Shown in pieces: positions 49,808 to 61,960 of a stretch of DNA of 64,000 nucleotides. The DNA is from Casuarius casuarius (lineage: Eukaryota > Chordata > Aves > Casuariiformes > Casuariidae), in contig PTFA01000198.1 in NCBI GenBank assembly GCA_003342895.1, forward strand, positions 1,567,640-1,631,639, given 5' to 3'. Numbering within the stretch: the first letter of the stretch is position 1; each line of letters opens with the position of its first letter. The translations under genes and the position numbers were made by a program. The notes beneath the pieces were generated by a model that saw only the letters and a program-made list of their open reading frames with translations, did no database searches and was not told the origin of the DNA.

Positions 49808-52661
49808 CTGTAAAGAAAGTGAGAGAAAAATCAATATTTCTCCAGGCCAAAGAAGTCAATAGGCATTTAACATGGAGAACAAAGCTCTCAGTATTAAACA
49901 GTTCTCTTTGCTAAGATGCTACGAATGGGCTCCCACTTTCTTGCATTAACAGTTGTCATGATTGATAGAGAATGAGGAAACAGAGTTAAAAATAAAATGT
50001 GAAGCCGAAAGCATGGGCATTTTTCACACTCCAGCTGTTTTGTCAAAGGTTCTCTTGTAACAGAAATTAGTATAGATGAGTAAAGGCCGAGGGATACTGA
50101 AATTAAGAACTCTTGCAGGCTTTAGATACTATTTAACACCTGAATATTTCCCACCTTTCTGTTTAGGGAAATAAAGCATCCTGTGATCTAAGGGGTAAGT
50201 AGGAATGTCACGCTTGATTACACGTCACATAATTGGAAACTTAACCTACATTCCTCATCTGCAGAAGAGCTTTTAAGCAGTTTCATATATACTGTAAAAC
50301 TGAAATAATGAATGACCCAAAGAAAGCCTCAGATCATCTTCCTTTTACTTCAAACCTAGCTCCAAGCTTTTAAATGTTATTTGGAAGTTTTTTTTTTTTT
50401 TAAAGTTGAATTGACCGTGGAAGACTCAGAGGAACCATAGGGACTTTTTCACTTGAAGCCTTTCCTGCCTGGGAACTTATCCATGTGTGTGGAGGTTACA
50501 CCAGCAACATGTTCGAGCCTGGATATAGCAGCCACAGTTGCTTTTTTTGTTGTTGTTGTTTCTGTTCTGAAGTGAGTGGCATTTTTATCTGCTAGCTCTT
50601 CAAAAGATAAAACAGACCCCCAGAACCAGAAGAAGCAACCTTCCCCTTCTGAATCCACCTCTTTCAGAACGCNTGTGTCCACCTGGGAACAAAACCAAGC
50701 AAAAGCAGCCTCCCTTTCCTGCGCAGACAAGGAAAGGCTCCAGCTCTGAGCAGTCAGAAAGTTTTACTCTCCTTACAACTGTGATGGTTGATAAACACTT
50801 TCTTCCAACTTTTCTAATAAGGAGGTATATAGTACAAACATCTCCAGCACTCTGTAAGGGGACAGAGCCTAAAAGTGATACTCCTCAAGTATATTGCTAC
50901 TGCTACATTTCATCTTATCAGCTGTAGGTAGATACTATTTTAGTCTAGCTCAAACTTAGTAAGATTTAGGATGTTTTGAATACCTTTTCCTAGAGGAAAA
51001 TCATGGAACACATATGTTCTGAGGCAGGGAACACTTCATGGGGAAAAACAACCCCTTCCTTCTCTTTTTTTGATCAGTTCCAGCATGATTAGAGTACTGT
51101 GATGCTCCAACAGAAATTGCATTAAACTAGAAGGAATGGGGTAAGCTTCTGCGGTCTAAGCTGAAATGCAAAGCTGGTATTTTTTTTGCCTCCTTCAATT
51201 ATTTTCATCCTGAAAATGAGATGAGGCCTGGATGCCATCGAATTAAGGCACTTGGGACCTCCAGCTAGCAGTGCTGCAGTGACTGCTGTGAACTGTCCCC
51301 TCAAGGGATAGAAGAGGATTAAAGACTGCTGAATCCTGCAGATCCTCCTGTATCCTGAAAGCTGCCTTGGCTGCGTTTCTTTATGGTACTGCGCAACTAC
51401 ACAGAGGGAGGATTCTTCACTGGCTTTCCAATCAGAAGTCTGACAAGTCAGGAGGGACAGTATCAGAGAACAGTCAACACCCCTTCCCTTACCCCCCCTT
51501 GTCCTGCATCTTCTTCTCAGTATCCTACAATCTGACAAAGCATCTTCTACAAAAAGAGTGAATTCCTGGGTATGAGTAAAGCTGCACCAGTGCAGATAAG
51601 AAACATCCCTGCACTGTTTGCATCTGTAACAGGATGAGGAGCTGCTTCGATGATTCAGCCTTTGGCCTGTTATCGACACTGCACTCAGCCCTTCAGCATG
51701 CTCTGGACAATGCAAAAGGATTGCAATAATTTCCTAAGGGCAATCTACTCTCTGATTGCTCCAAATGCTACTAAAGACCTGGGATTGGATCAGCCCAGCA
51801 CATTTTACTGCATTTACAAGGAGCTTTTTAAAAATGGCAACAGAAGGCCAAATTTAACCTCAAACCTCAGGAACATGTTCATGATGCTCTGGACCACTAG
51901 TCGGCAAGCCGAGAGATATCTTCATTTTTAGCTCCATAGTGGAAATAGTTCATTTAAGAACAATCTCCTGTCAGGTTTGTAGTCATAGCTTCCAGCTGCA
52001 AGAACTGGAACACCNATTAAGTCTCTTCATTGTCCAACTAGCTGGAAGTGCAAATTAACGCAAATGTGTACTTCAGTTTTGGCAGCCTTATGAAATCTGA
52101 TGGCATTGGTAAATGATCACAGTAACATAGCAGATGTTTTAAAAAATATTTTGAACCNGTATCTTTTAGATCATCCAGTTCAAATCTTAGCTATGAGTGC
52201 AAACCAACTACTTATATTGGACATACAAAAATAAAATTAGCTAGACACTGAAATTTTGCTAACACATGAATCTAGCCAAATAGACACTTTCCACTGCCAA
52301 ACAGCAGTATTCAAAATGAGCGTTAAACTTGACAAAACAAATTTAGAAAAGAAACGAATGCCACACATACAGATCACACTGCAGATTATTGCTGAAAACA
52401 TAACCTAAAAATAAAGTACTCTTGTAGTTAGTGGTAAAAGTTTTCCTATTTGTGAATAAAGCTTGTATTGTACCACTCATGTGAGCAGGATACAGTGACA
52501 TTCTTTTAGAAGCTTGAATGTAAACTTAAACTGACACAAGAGCAAGAAGCAAGCAAATGTTAATGTCATGGAATCCCACTACAAAATTATAGGGAAAAAG
52601 AAAATAAGGCTTCAACAATATGGTTAGTGAGAAAATTGAGAGTCTGATTTGTTCTTTTGAG

Positions 52662-52717
52662 CTGCTTAGTGTGTCACCTGGGGAAAGTTACTTTATCCTC
52701 TTGCACATCCAGTTCCA
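52662..52717 (+). repeat. MIR/CORE-SINE-like tail fragment
   Basis: The string TAGTGTGTCACCTGGGGAAAGTTACTT followed by TATCCTCTTGCACATCCAGTTCC resembles the conserved MIR segment that reads like GTGTGACCTTGGGCAAGTTACTT, CCTCTCTGTGCCTCAGTT. Several substitutions indicate great age. No A/B-box head is visible upstream. Confidence 0.4.
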
Positions 52718-55470
52718 AATATATCACGACTTAACTGTTTTAACCTGGTTTTAGACCTCTCAATGGGGGTCTAAAATAATACTGCATACCACTGCAAAAG
52801 CAGCTCTTATCACTGTATCCTTATGACAACTACATGTTTTTCCTCCCTGCAGTTTGAACTACAATGCTCAGCGAGTTAATACTGAGCCACAAGTTTCTCA
52901 CAGAGGCCGATTCAACCGCCGGGTGCAACAAGGGGCTATCTTCAGGAGCGCTGACTGCTCGTGCCCACGGCAAGGGCCTGGACGGTCACTGGATGGTCAT
53001 GACCGTGAAAAAGCTTGTGTACATCAGATACCCCTCAGCTGGACTTCCTAACAGTGAGCTTGCTGAAGTAATTGGTGTGAGCACCAATTACTGGACTTGC
53101 TAGAAGGGGAGCACTACAGGCTCCAAGGTTAGTCATCCAGCAGCCAAACCTGTCTGAGCACTTGTTTTGGTTCTAAAGCGGTGGACTCCGAGGAGCTAGA
53201 AATGACACAGCGACTACCGGTGCTACAGATGGCATGCTTCCTGCAAGAGGTAAAACACACTATGTAGGTAAAACACGTTATGTTTTTTGGAATTTGGAAA
53301 CAATTATTGCTACCTATATTTTTCCCTTTTTTTAAGTTCATAGGGATGATTTAGTTTCTAGGGATGAAAAGAACAAACTGTTGAAGGCAGTTTCCAAGAT
53401 CGGTGCAGCTTCCCATTGAGTGAAAGAAACGTTTGGTTTTAGGCACAAGAACTGCTCTGCTATCCAGGCGTAACCAGTTGTTGGGCTCCCAGCCAGAAGT
53501 TAGGTAGAACGAGGAGAGGAGGTGGGGGCACTTGAAGCCCTACCCAATCCTCACATCCAAAAGTACTGAATTTCCCTAGAAGGTAAACTTCATAAGTTCT
53601 CTAGCACTGAACTAAATAATGTATATTTATAATAAATTTTGGCAATTCAACACATTATACTGGAAGCCATGAAACTGCTACATGATAATGCTATCAGGTG
53701 AAATGCTAATTTAGCTAGAACCTGAACACTGGTAGAAATTTATCCCTTCTTAACATGAACAGACCAGGGATTATGGTACAGCTTCATAACACAACTGCAC
53801 TGAACTGGTGGCTTCCCACCAGCAAAAGGTGGGGTGCTCTCCACTCACTGCTNCCCTGTCCCTGCTCCTTAGCTGCTGATGCCAGGTAAATTGCATCACC
53901 TCACTAATGAGGTGAATACTCCTCAAGTACTCCAGAATACTCCTCTAAGCATTAACTTTTTGTAGGGTTACTTTTCTGCCCTTTTAGTGAGCTGAACTGG
54001 CTCATGGCATGCACAGATCTGTGCCAGAGCTGCTCAAGGTAGGTGGTAGGAGAGCATGGCTGGGAGAAGGGAGGAGAGTGGGACAAGCTGTTGATTGAAC
54101 TCAAGCCTGTACCATGAAACCATACATTCACTCTGGCTCTGAATATTCTGCTCCAGGCTACGCATTAGGCATTCAGCCATGTTTTCAGTCTCATATGCAG
54201 CATTCAATGCTGGAAAATGACCATGATGTTATTTATCTTACTTTGAGAGTCCTTGCAGAGTGAATATGTAAACATAAAATTAATTTCAAAGGGAACACGT
54301 AGTTCCACAAAGTGCAGGAAACAGGACTCTCAAATCACCTTTTCATCTTAGTTATGGTAACCCTGAAATGTTTCTTACTTCGCAGTGCAACCACTCGTCT
54401 GCACAGTATTTTGCAGCCATGGCACTAACATGGTATTATTCCATGACTGGAAGAAATCAGACAATAAGCAAATAGAAAAGAAAGTACCTAATAAAAGCTT
54501 TAGGATCCACATCCGTTCAGCTCATGTCTGGTTCTTGCACCAAAGGAACATAAGCTGAGGAACGGCCTTACAGATAATTTATGAAGTCTGGTTAATAATG
54601 AAACTGTTGTTATGGTAATTGCTGCACGAGGGAATGCTGCTAAATTTACCCATGTTTGTCAAACTGGCCTCCAGACTGCATCCAGCAGGCAGAGCCTCTG
54701 GAGGCTTCCTCATCTTAGTAACTCCCTCTTTGACCAAACATCTAAGTGAAGGAGATTGGCTGAAGCCTGAAATTTGGTGTTTGTCCACACATCTCTGCAA
54801 AGGCACCAGAATTTGGAGTGAAAGTAAATTTCAGATAAAAAAACACAGATATTGCAAGGAAACCACATAAAGAAACAGATAAAACTCAGAAGGACCAAAG
54901 ATCACTGNGCAGAAAGAGGGAAAAAGAGATGCATGTTTTTTTGTGGCAGGGGGGAGTGATTTGACCGAGGGACCAACCAAGATTAGAAAAGCTGAGCTGA
55001 GCTGGAAGAACCTCACTATGCAGAGGGCAAGCCAGGAGTTAAAGAAGAACCTGGGCAACCCATAGAACAGGACAACAAACCAGAAAATGCATCAAAATAC
55101 CCAGGAAACANAGGTAAGGAGACTTCTTCCTGCTTTGTGTGTTTCTTGCATTATCAAGTAAATGGCAACAGTGTTTTAGACTTCTAGCAAAACCTGTGTA
55201 GTGTGTTGTGGACTGGACTATCACATTATCTCTTGCAGTAAAATATAAAACCTTGGAGTGAGATTCAAGGCCCTGTGAGCGACATGTGCTTACACTACTG
55301 GCATGTATGGGGAGCCAGGAAAAAATACATGTCCTATTGTCTTGTTTGAATAAATTGCACTATAAGCTGAAGCCCATCACTCTTAATTTTATGATACTTC
55401 TGATTTAAAAGTATCACTTCATTTAAGTCCTGATGTCAAAATAAATCCAAAGGGCACCTTCCCCAAAAAG

Positions 55471-55758
55471 TTAACAGCAGTGACCTGCAACTTTTGAGCA
55501 GGAACTCAAAGCTGACAAGTCTTCCTTGTACGGTATGTCTATGTAACCTTCCTCAGGAACTGTACAGGTGTGAAGAGCAGACAAACATGTTTTCCTGAAA
55601 AAGTTTTCACTAGCCAGGTAGTCACCATAGCTCACCTGAAGGGCACCATTATCAATAAGCATGCGAGGAAGTGACTGCCTTTGCTGCTGGTGCAATTGTA
55701 TTGAAAGTCCACCCTTGTAGATCTGGTTGTTTGCATCATCAAGTACATCAACAGCCAA
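55471..55758 (-). pseudogene. Unrecognised coding-like segment
   Basis: A minus-strand frame of about 95 codons in AT-rich DNA reads VDVLDDANNQIYKGG and then LHQQQRQSLPRMLIDNGALQ. Immediately after that comes GTGAGC, which could be a splice donor. Composition looks protein-like rather than random. I do not recognise the family, and it is not FARSB. No strong acceptor precedes it: the upstream stop lies just before LLAVD. It could be a decayed gene or transposon fragment, an exon of an unknown gene, or a chance frame. Confidence 0.2.
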
Positions 55759-56204
55759 AAGTCAATGAAAAATTGCAATTTGCTATTCCATATGCTTAAA
55801 GGGTAACACATTTATCACTCTTTAGATATAGTTAATCCTTTCTGCTCTGCACACAAACCTATTTTGCTAGGATAATTTCAAAAGATGTAGGTACAAACAG
55901 TACTTCAGTAAACTTCACCTTGAAACCCAGTCATATTGTCCCTGCTGATAGAGACCTATACAATGTCAGAGGAAGCCAGAAGGTTTGGCAGTGGAAATCC
56001 ACCTTTTAGTATGTCAGCAGTATAATTGGTAGTTACAAGAGGGGTAGGGTGAAACACAATACACATTCCTAAAGAAGAGATTCCAAAGCCAGTCGTGTTT
56101 TAGGCTGACATACTACACACAAGCAACAGACAAAAGCCCCTTCTTGTGGCTGCAAGTAAAAATTTAATTTCCAGTGTTCAGTGATGTAGAAATAATACCT
56201 TTAA

Positions 56205-56324
56205 TTAAAGCTTCTGTAGCATGTCCTCAAAATCTGTAATTGCCTTTCTGAATTCAGGCAACAGGGCCACTTTGATTGCTTTGGGGTAATTCTTTGTCCA
56301 GTAATCCAATAGAGCATGTAGTCT
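56205..56324 (-). pseudogene. Unrecognised coding-like segment
   Basis: A minus-strand frame of about 40 codons reads ALLDYWTKNYPKAIKVALLP then EFRKAITDFEDMLQKL and stop. The residue pattern is strongly amphipathic and protein-like. Neighbouring frames are also open nearby (to 56437), which suggests frameshift decay of a longer coding sequence. I do not recognise the family. It could be part of the same relic as 55471-55758. Confidence 0.25.
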
Positions 56325-59300
56325 TTAGCACATTTTCTGGCTAATTGACCCTCAAAAAACTCCAAGTTCCCGGCACTCTTTGTTGTCAAACACCTTGCAC
56401 AGTTTCTTTTCTCTACTCTATGCTCCCTCCTTTTCAAAAAGAAATAGATTAAAGTAGTATTATAGGCCTACAGTCGCACTAAGCCTTAAAACCTCCCCAT
56501 TCATTCCCATAATTTGAAGGAACATCGGAAGCTGAAGCTTAAGAAGGTAACAGAGTGGAGCTCATGTGGCCTCTGAAGTCTTTCATCTTAATTCCCATTC
56601 CCCTTAGTCACTCCAGCTGCCCTTTCACTTCCTCATCCTGACTCACCTGTTGAAGTATTTTACCTGTGCTATGTCATATGGAATTTAGTTTTGTGAGGCT
56701 AGTGGTTGTTTTTCTTTTTAGGAGCAGGTTCTTCACATTTTGGACAGCTACTCAAATATAAAGTCACAATCCACTCTCAGAGGAGTCAGTATTTTAAGAG
56801 GCAACGACCTTCTCTTGTGCATGCATGCAGTACATTCAGATTCCCAAAACCTTATGCAACATGAACTACACAGACCTCTAAATCATATTTTATGGGATGA
56901 TTCACGTTAAGGTATTTCTTAAACCATGGAGATTTCAAATCTTGCACAATTTTGGAACACACGGTGAGAAAACAATTGCTCTTACACGTTGCCAGCAGTT
57001 CTTTCCCCATACCCACTCTCACATCCAGGGAAAAAATGTTTGGGGCTGAGTGGGATATTCACCAGTTCTAGTTTCTTGCTTTTGGAACTCTTGAGAAAAG
57101 CCTGGCCAGAACCTCCACCCCCCAAATCACACCTAGTGGTAACGACACAGCAGGAAATAAGATAATTAACATTTGAAAAGACAATAAACAGCTGTATGAT
57201 ATGAATGAATAGGTCCAGAGCCTACTAAGGTTCTCTTTGAAAGATATCTTTCATTCTGATTTCTTCTAACGTTTTTCGTAAGCCTCCATACAAAAGGCAT
57301 AGTAGAAAAGGAGAAAAGGGACAATCAGTTCTTTACCTGGACAGATACTCTGTATATCCAAAAATGGAGTTAAATATTAAGGTTCTTGTTGCCACAATGA
57401 GGCCAGGAACTAAGCGGAATTATCCACAAATTGGCAGTGATCAGTGAATTAATCATCTTTTCACATTGCAACCAAGTCAAAGGCTGCATTTTTATTAATT
57501 TGTGCCTCAAGGCGGGTATGAGGCAAACTAAGTCATTTTTATACTTTGTAAGAACCCTCATATAAAATTCTACAGTTGAATATATTCTACTCTGTATTTG
57601 ACTATATTTAAGAATATTTAGGTTTGACAATATTGTTTTACAAATATAAATTTACAATACACATCTTTTTAATAATATCCTCTATTCTGCTTTGTCTCCA
57701 ATTATAAAGTACAAACAAACACAGTGCCCTCTTTTTGTAAATATTTTGCCTTGATAAAATAAGTAACATTTAGCAGACTCTGTCCTGTTCATCTCATTAC
57801 TTTTAAAACGCCTGAAGTAACTTAACTGTAATCAGGGTGAAGTAACCATAACACTGCTTGGGCCCACAATCAGTTGTCAGAACCATGTTAAGAAAGTGTG
57901 TTGCAGTGATGGACTGGGGACTGGTATATCTAGCAAATTTTTCCCCTTGAATACAGAGACGGACACTGATTTTTAGCCTAGCTTCATTTCTAATTCTTGC
58001 TGTAGAGCTCCCCAAGAGCAGTAACAGAAGATGTGTGGCTGTCGCTGGGTGCCCCTATTGTAACCAAGTCAGGAAGTGGCTTAAGGAAGGTAACAGGTTT
58101 ACAGCTCCTTCTTCTGTGTTGTACCTAGGATTACAGTACTGTCAAGGTTATTTAAGATTATGTGGGTAAAAGCACTATGTTCCTGCCTCTCCCAGTGGAA
58201 GGTGGTGTTTGTGCGGATGCTGAGGCTAAGGAAAGCAGGCATCTCAGGTCACTGATCTGGGTAACAGGATTTCATGCGTTCAGTTCTGGAGTACCAGGGT
58301 GATCGTTTAAATGGTGTGTATAGAAAAACTTGTCTTGAATAGAAAACCTAGAGAGAACTCTCCCAAATTCTGTATATTTTTCTAGAAATTAGTATTTGTG
58401 TAATAAATTCATTGAGCTTAATAAATTTGCATTTTTGCAGCAGTTGTGGGAAATGGCAACTCTACATTGGAATTTAGGTGCGCTGTAAACTTACCATTAC
58501 ATAGCTAATCTTTGTTTTTAGGCTAGTTTTGAAATATGGATTTATCTGGAATGTTAGAGTTTGTCCTGTCTAAAAGTCCCAAACCTATGCTGATATTGTG
58601 TCACAGCTATTTATAAAACTAGAGAATTCCTNATCCCAAATAAAGCTCTGTTTTCTCAGATGTCCTACTATATCACTTGAATTAGAGAGCATAAAACTTG
58701 GAACATTAGAAAACTTAATTTCTTTCTGTTCCGTGACTGTTTTTGTCCCTCTTTATACATCTAAAAGCATAATTCACCTTTACAAACATCAGAATCTGTC
58801 AGAGAGTAGGGAACAAAGAATGAATAAGCCATATTCTTTATGGTAGAGGGCATAACATACTCTATGTATGTATAGTAATCCAGCAGGTTTTGGCTTTAAG
58901 GCTCTAATTTCATATAGGCCATTAGAGAATAACAAGAAACAGCAATAAGTCAGCCTGTAGGACTACTTTAGCATGTCATATTTAGTTTGTACTATGTTTA
59001 TTCATTTCATGCCCTAGATCAAGCCACCCTCCCTTTGCAAAGCCCTGACATTACTCACTCTGAGATAGATACAGCCACCTGATGTTATGCTTTCATGGCT
59101 ACCACATTTCATGCCTTTTAGAAAATGGCTTAACAAACTAGCATGGAATAGTACATAATTAAACTAAGAATTTCAGCAGTCACTAAAACTGTTAGTCATT
59201 TAGTTTTTAGCAACTAAGATTTCACTTACAAATCAAAGCCTTGTGGTTTAAGAATATGGCTATCCCACTAGGAACCCAAATGCTCAAACTGGTTACGTGC

Positions 59301-60603
59301 AAGCCAGCATATGACCAGACGCAACGCAGAGTCTATAACAAATATGGCTATTCTGCTTCTCAGTCCAACTGAGGAAGCTCTGTGACCATCAGACATACTA
59401 GGCTGAGCCTGCACTAGCTCAGCATTTCTTTGCTACCTTCTGTTTTGTAATACATATGCCACAAGAAAAGGTGAAGTCAATTCTTCTACCATGGGCATGA
59501 GAAACACCAGCCTTAGGATTCTGCATTCACACTGATGTGAAAGTTTGAGCTAAAATCTTGCAAACTCCTCTTTAAATATTCACTGTATTAATAACTGAAA
59601 GAAAATGTGTATCACAGTAGATTTGAAGCACTCTTCCTCTCTCGCTGCNTCACAGTTCAAAAATCAAAGCAAATCAGAGAACTGCTTAACCCTCGAATCT
59701 TGCAGCAATGTCACGCTGAGCGTGTCCCCTCAAGCCCCTTGNGTTCCTGTGGGCCTCCGCGATGAGAATGGATGAACTCCACGGGTGACGTGGAGTTCTG
59801 CTATCAGCCACCAACCTTGGGGCTGGTGTCACCCCAAACATCAGTTTCACAACACAGCCAGCCTGCTGTGTCTCTCCAGATATCTATGGAAACCGATGCA
59901 TATGTGGGAAAAGGCCTTCACTGGCTCCTAAAAAAATATATATATATCAAACCCCCTCACTTAAGGAAAAAATACAGCCCAAACATATGACCCTGGGCAT
60001 AAATAAAACTCAAATTATTTGCACCCCAACCTTCACCTCTGTGAGATCACTGACATCGTCCCTGTTCACTCAGAAAGGAGATTTGTAATTTGCTGCTATT
60101 TCTGCTTACTGACTTGGATGAATCATCTCTTTTCTAGAGATGGCTTTTCAACAGCTATATTGAAAATATAATTTCTAATTAAGAAGTAATTTTCTATTTC
60201 AAAATGGAAGAGGATAGCCAACAAAAAAAGTAGTGACCTAATTCTATATAGTATAATGTAAGCTGTGCCAGAATTCTTAAACTCTTGATGCAAGGAAGAT
60301 TTTTATCTATTAGACTTGCTGTGATGTATGATTAAAAAAGATAGTTGCCTTTGGGGAAAGAAGAATTAAACTCAGAAAAGGCCTCCACGGTGAAGGAACA
60401 GCAGAAAAGCACAGCCTAAATGGCAGGGAGAAGATATTAGCATCTTGAGCTCAGAAACATGAACGCCAACATTTTAGATGATTCTGTCAGTTGACAGAAA
60501 ATGAAAAGTCTAAACTGTCAGGAGAAATGTTACTACTATTTGAAGCATTCCTAANCTGTCAGAAAAAAATGCAGTGGGAAGAAAAATATGGTAATCTTAA
60601 TTA

Positions 60604-60708
60604 TTTAGTACTTGGAAAAAGAGGAAAATTTAAAAACTTTATTTGTAACTCTCAGCAAGTTGACTTGACCCCCCAGCAACCCTCAAATCCTGTAGTTTCC
60701 AAAGATTT
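60604..60708 (+). repeat. Diverged duplicated element, copy 1
   Basis: This ~105-bp stretch aligns with 61857-61960 at roughly 75% by eye. Shared blocks are AAAGAGGAA, ACTTT-TTTG, CTCT-A-CA-GTTGAC-TGAC and AAATCCTGTAGTTTCCA. Both copies stay open in the same frame and end in N-P-V-V-S. Confidence 0.65.
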
Positions 60709-61197
60709 TTTTTTCCTCCCACTGTTATACCATGGGAAATATACTTCTAAATGAACTGATTCAAAGTACAGTTTCTCATCTGAAATAATGGTCTGAATTT
60801 ATCTGAGGAAAAAAATATTTTCTTTGTTCTCTTCTTGAACTTTTTTATTTCACATGTAGGGGAAAATGTGTCTGTCAAACCTAAGTTGTTGATGAAAATT
60901 TAAAAGACAAAAAAAGTTTAAGCCTGTCAAATCTTTTATTGTCCCATGCTGTGCTGAAATAACATACTTTTCTGTCTACCTGATAAATCTTTTGGGGGGA
61001 TAAGCTTTGTGCAATCTGATGATACTTGAAGGGTATCAGGAAGACGNATTCAAAAACTTTCAGAAGAGGAGCTGAAATGACCCCTGAAATGGAAAAAGCC
61101 CTCANCAAACTCATTAACGTCTGATATCCCTTTTTTTTTCCATAGTAAGTGTAACAAAGCTAATGAAAAGAGACTTATTTCCAGAAACCACTATTGT

Positions 61198-61419
61198 TCA
61201 GCACACTCCTGTATACTTTGTTAATGTCTTTCCTCCTGATAGTCTTTGGACTGCTTGTTTGGCACAAACTGTTTCAGTGCTGCTTGGCATATCTGCTTCC
61301 CTTCCAATAGCCAAAAACCTCTGAGCCAAAACCTCTGTCCAGTGATACAGCTTGCTGTCCAGTTCTGATAAATCAGGTTTATCTGGAGAAACTCCAGATA
61401 TTGTACGCTCCCAATTTGG
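61198..61419 (-). pseudogene. Unrecognised coding-like segment
   Basis: A minus-strand frame of 73 codons runs from just after TTATTTATTTAG (an acceptor-like site) and reads PNWERTISGVSPDKPDLSEL, then DSKLYHWTEVLAQRFLAIGR, then EADMPSSTETVCAKQAVQRL, to a stop. An adjacent frame upstream (61450-61600) reads EARFVAALTTIFYTNVDPSSL and ends at LTLRK followed by GTACCT. The text is convincingly protein-like, and the shift in frame suggests a broken gene or mobile-element ORF. The 50-base spacer is too short to be a normal vertebrate intron. I cannot name the family. Confidence 0.3.
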
Positions 61420-61856
61420 CTAAATAAATAAAATAAGCAACTCTTCTGTATCATATCTTTGTCAGGTACCTTTCTGAGTGTTAATTCAATTACAGTCAAA
61501 CTTGAAGGATCAACATTGGTATAGAAGATAGTTGTTAGGGCTGCAACAAACCTGGCCTCAGTTTGTAGGGATTCAGTGCCTAGAAACTGGAAGTCTTGTA
61601 TGCACAAGAAGGAAATAAAGAGCAGAGATAATAGACAATTAAAAGGACATTAAATCAGCAGCCACACCCATCTTATTAGAGAACTTCATTTCATTTTGAA
61701 TTCTTAGAGCTGTATTTCTTCATGTAACTAAGCTCTCTTGATGCTGCAGGGGAAATTGCTCAAGAGAAAAGGATGAGAAATTAATTGGAAATTTCTAAGA
61801 TCTTAAATAAGTGGCCAACACTGGGAAAGCCATGAGAACTAGTGACAAATACCTAA

Positions 61857-61960
61857 TTTTGCAAGATGCGAAAAGAGGAAGATGTGAGAACTTTGTTTGC
61901 AGCTCTCTACAGGTTGACGTGACACCCTGCTCCCCAAATCCTGTAGTTTCCATAGACTTA
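61857..61960 (+). repeat. Diverged duplicated element, copy 2
   Basis: Second copy of the element at 60604-60708, same orientation, 1.25 kb downstream. The minus-strand coding-like segment lies between the two copies. Confidence 0.65.

Noticed and set aside
51122..51715. 197-codon minus-strand frame
   Set aside because: No recognisable domain, Ser/Cys/Arg-rich, and no conserved FARSB string or splice signals. It could be a repeat read backwards, but nothing supports a gene.
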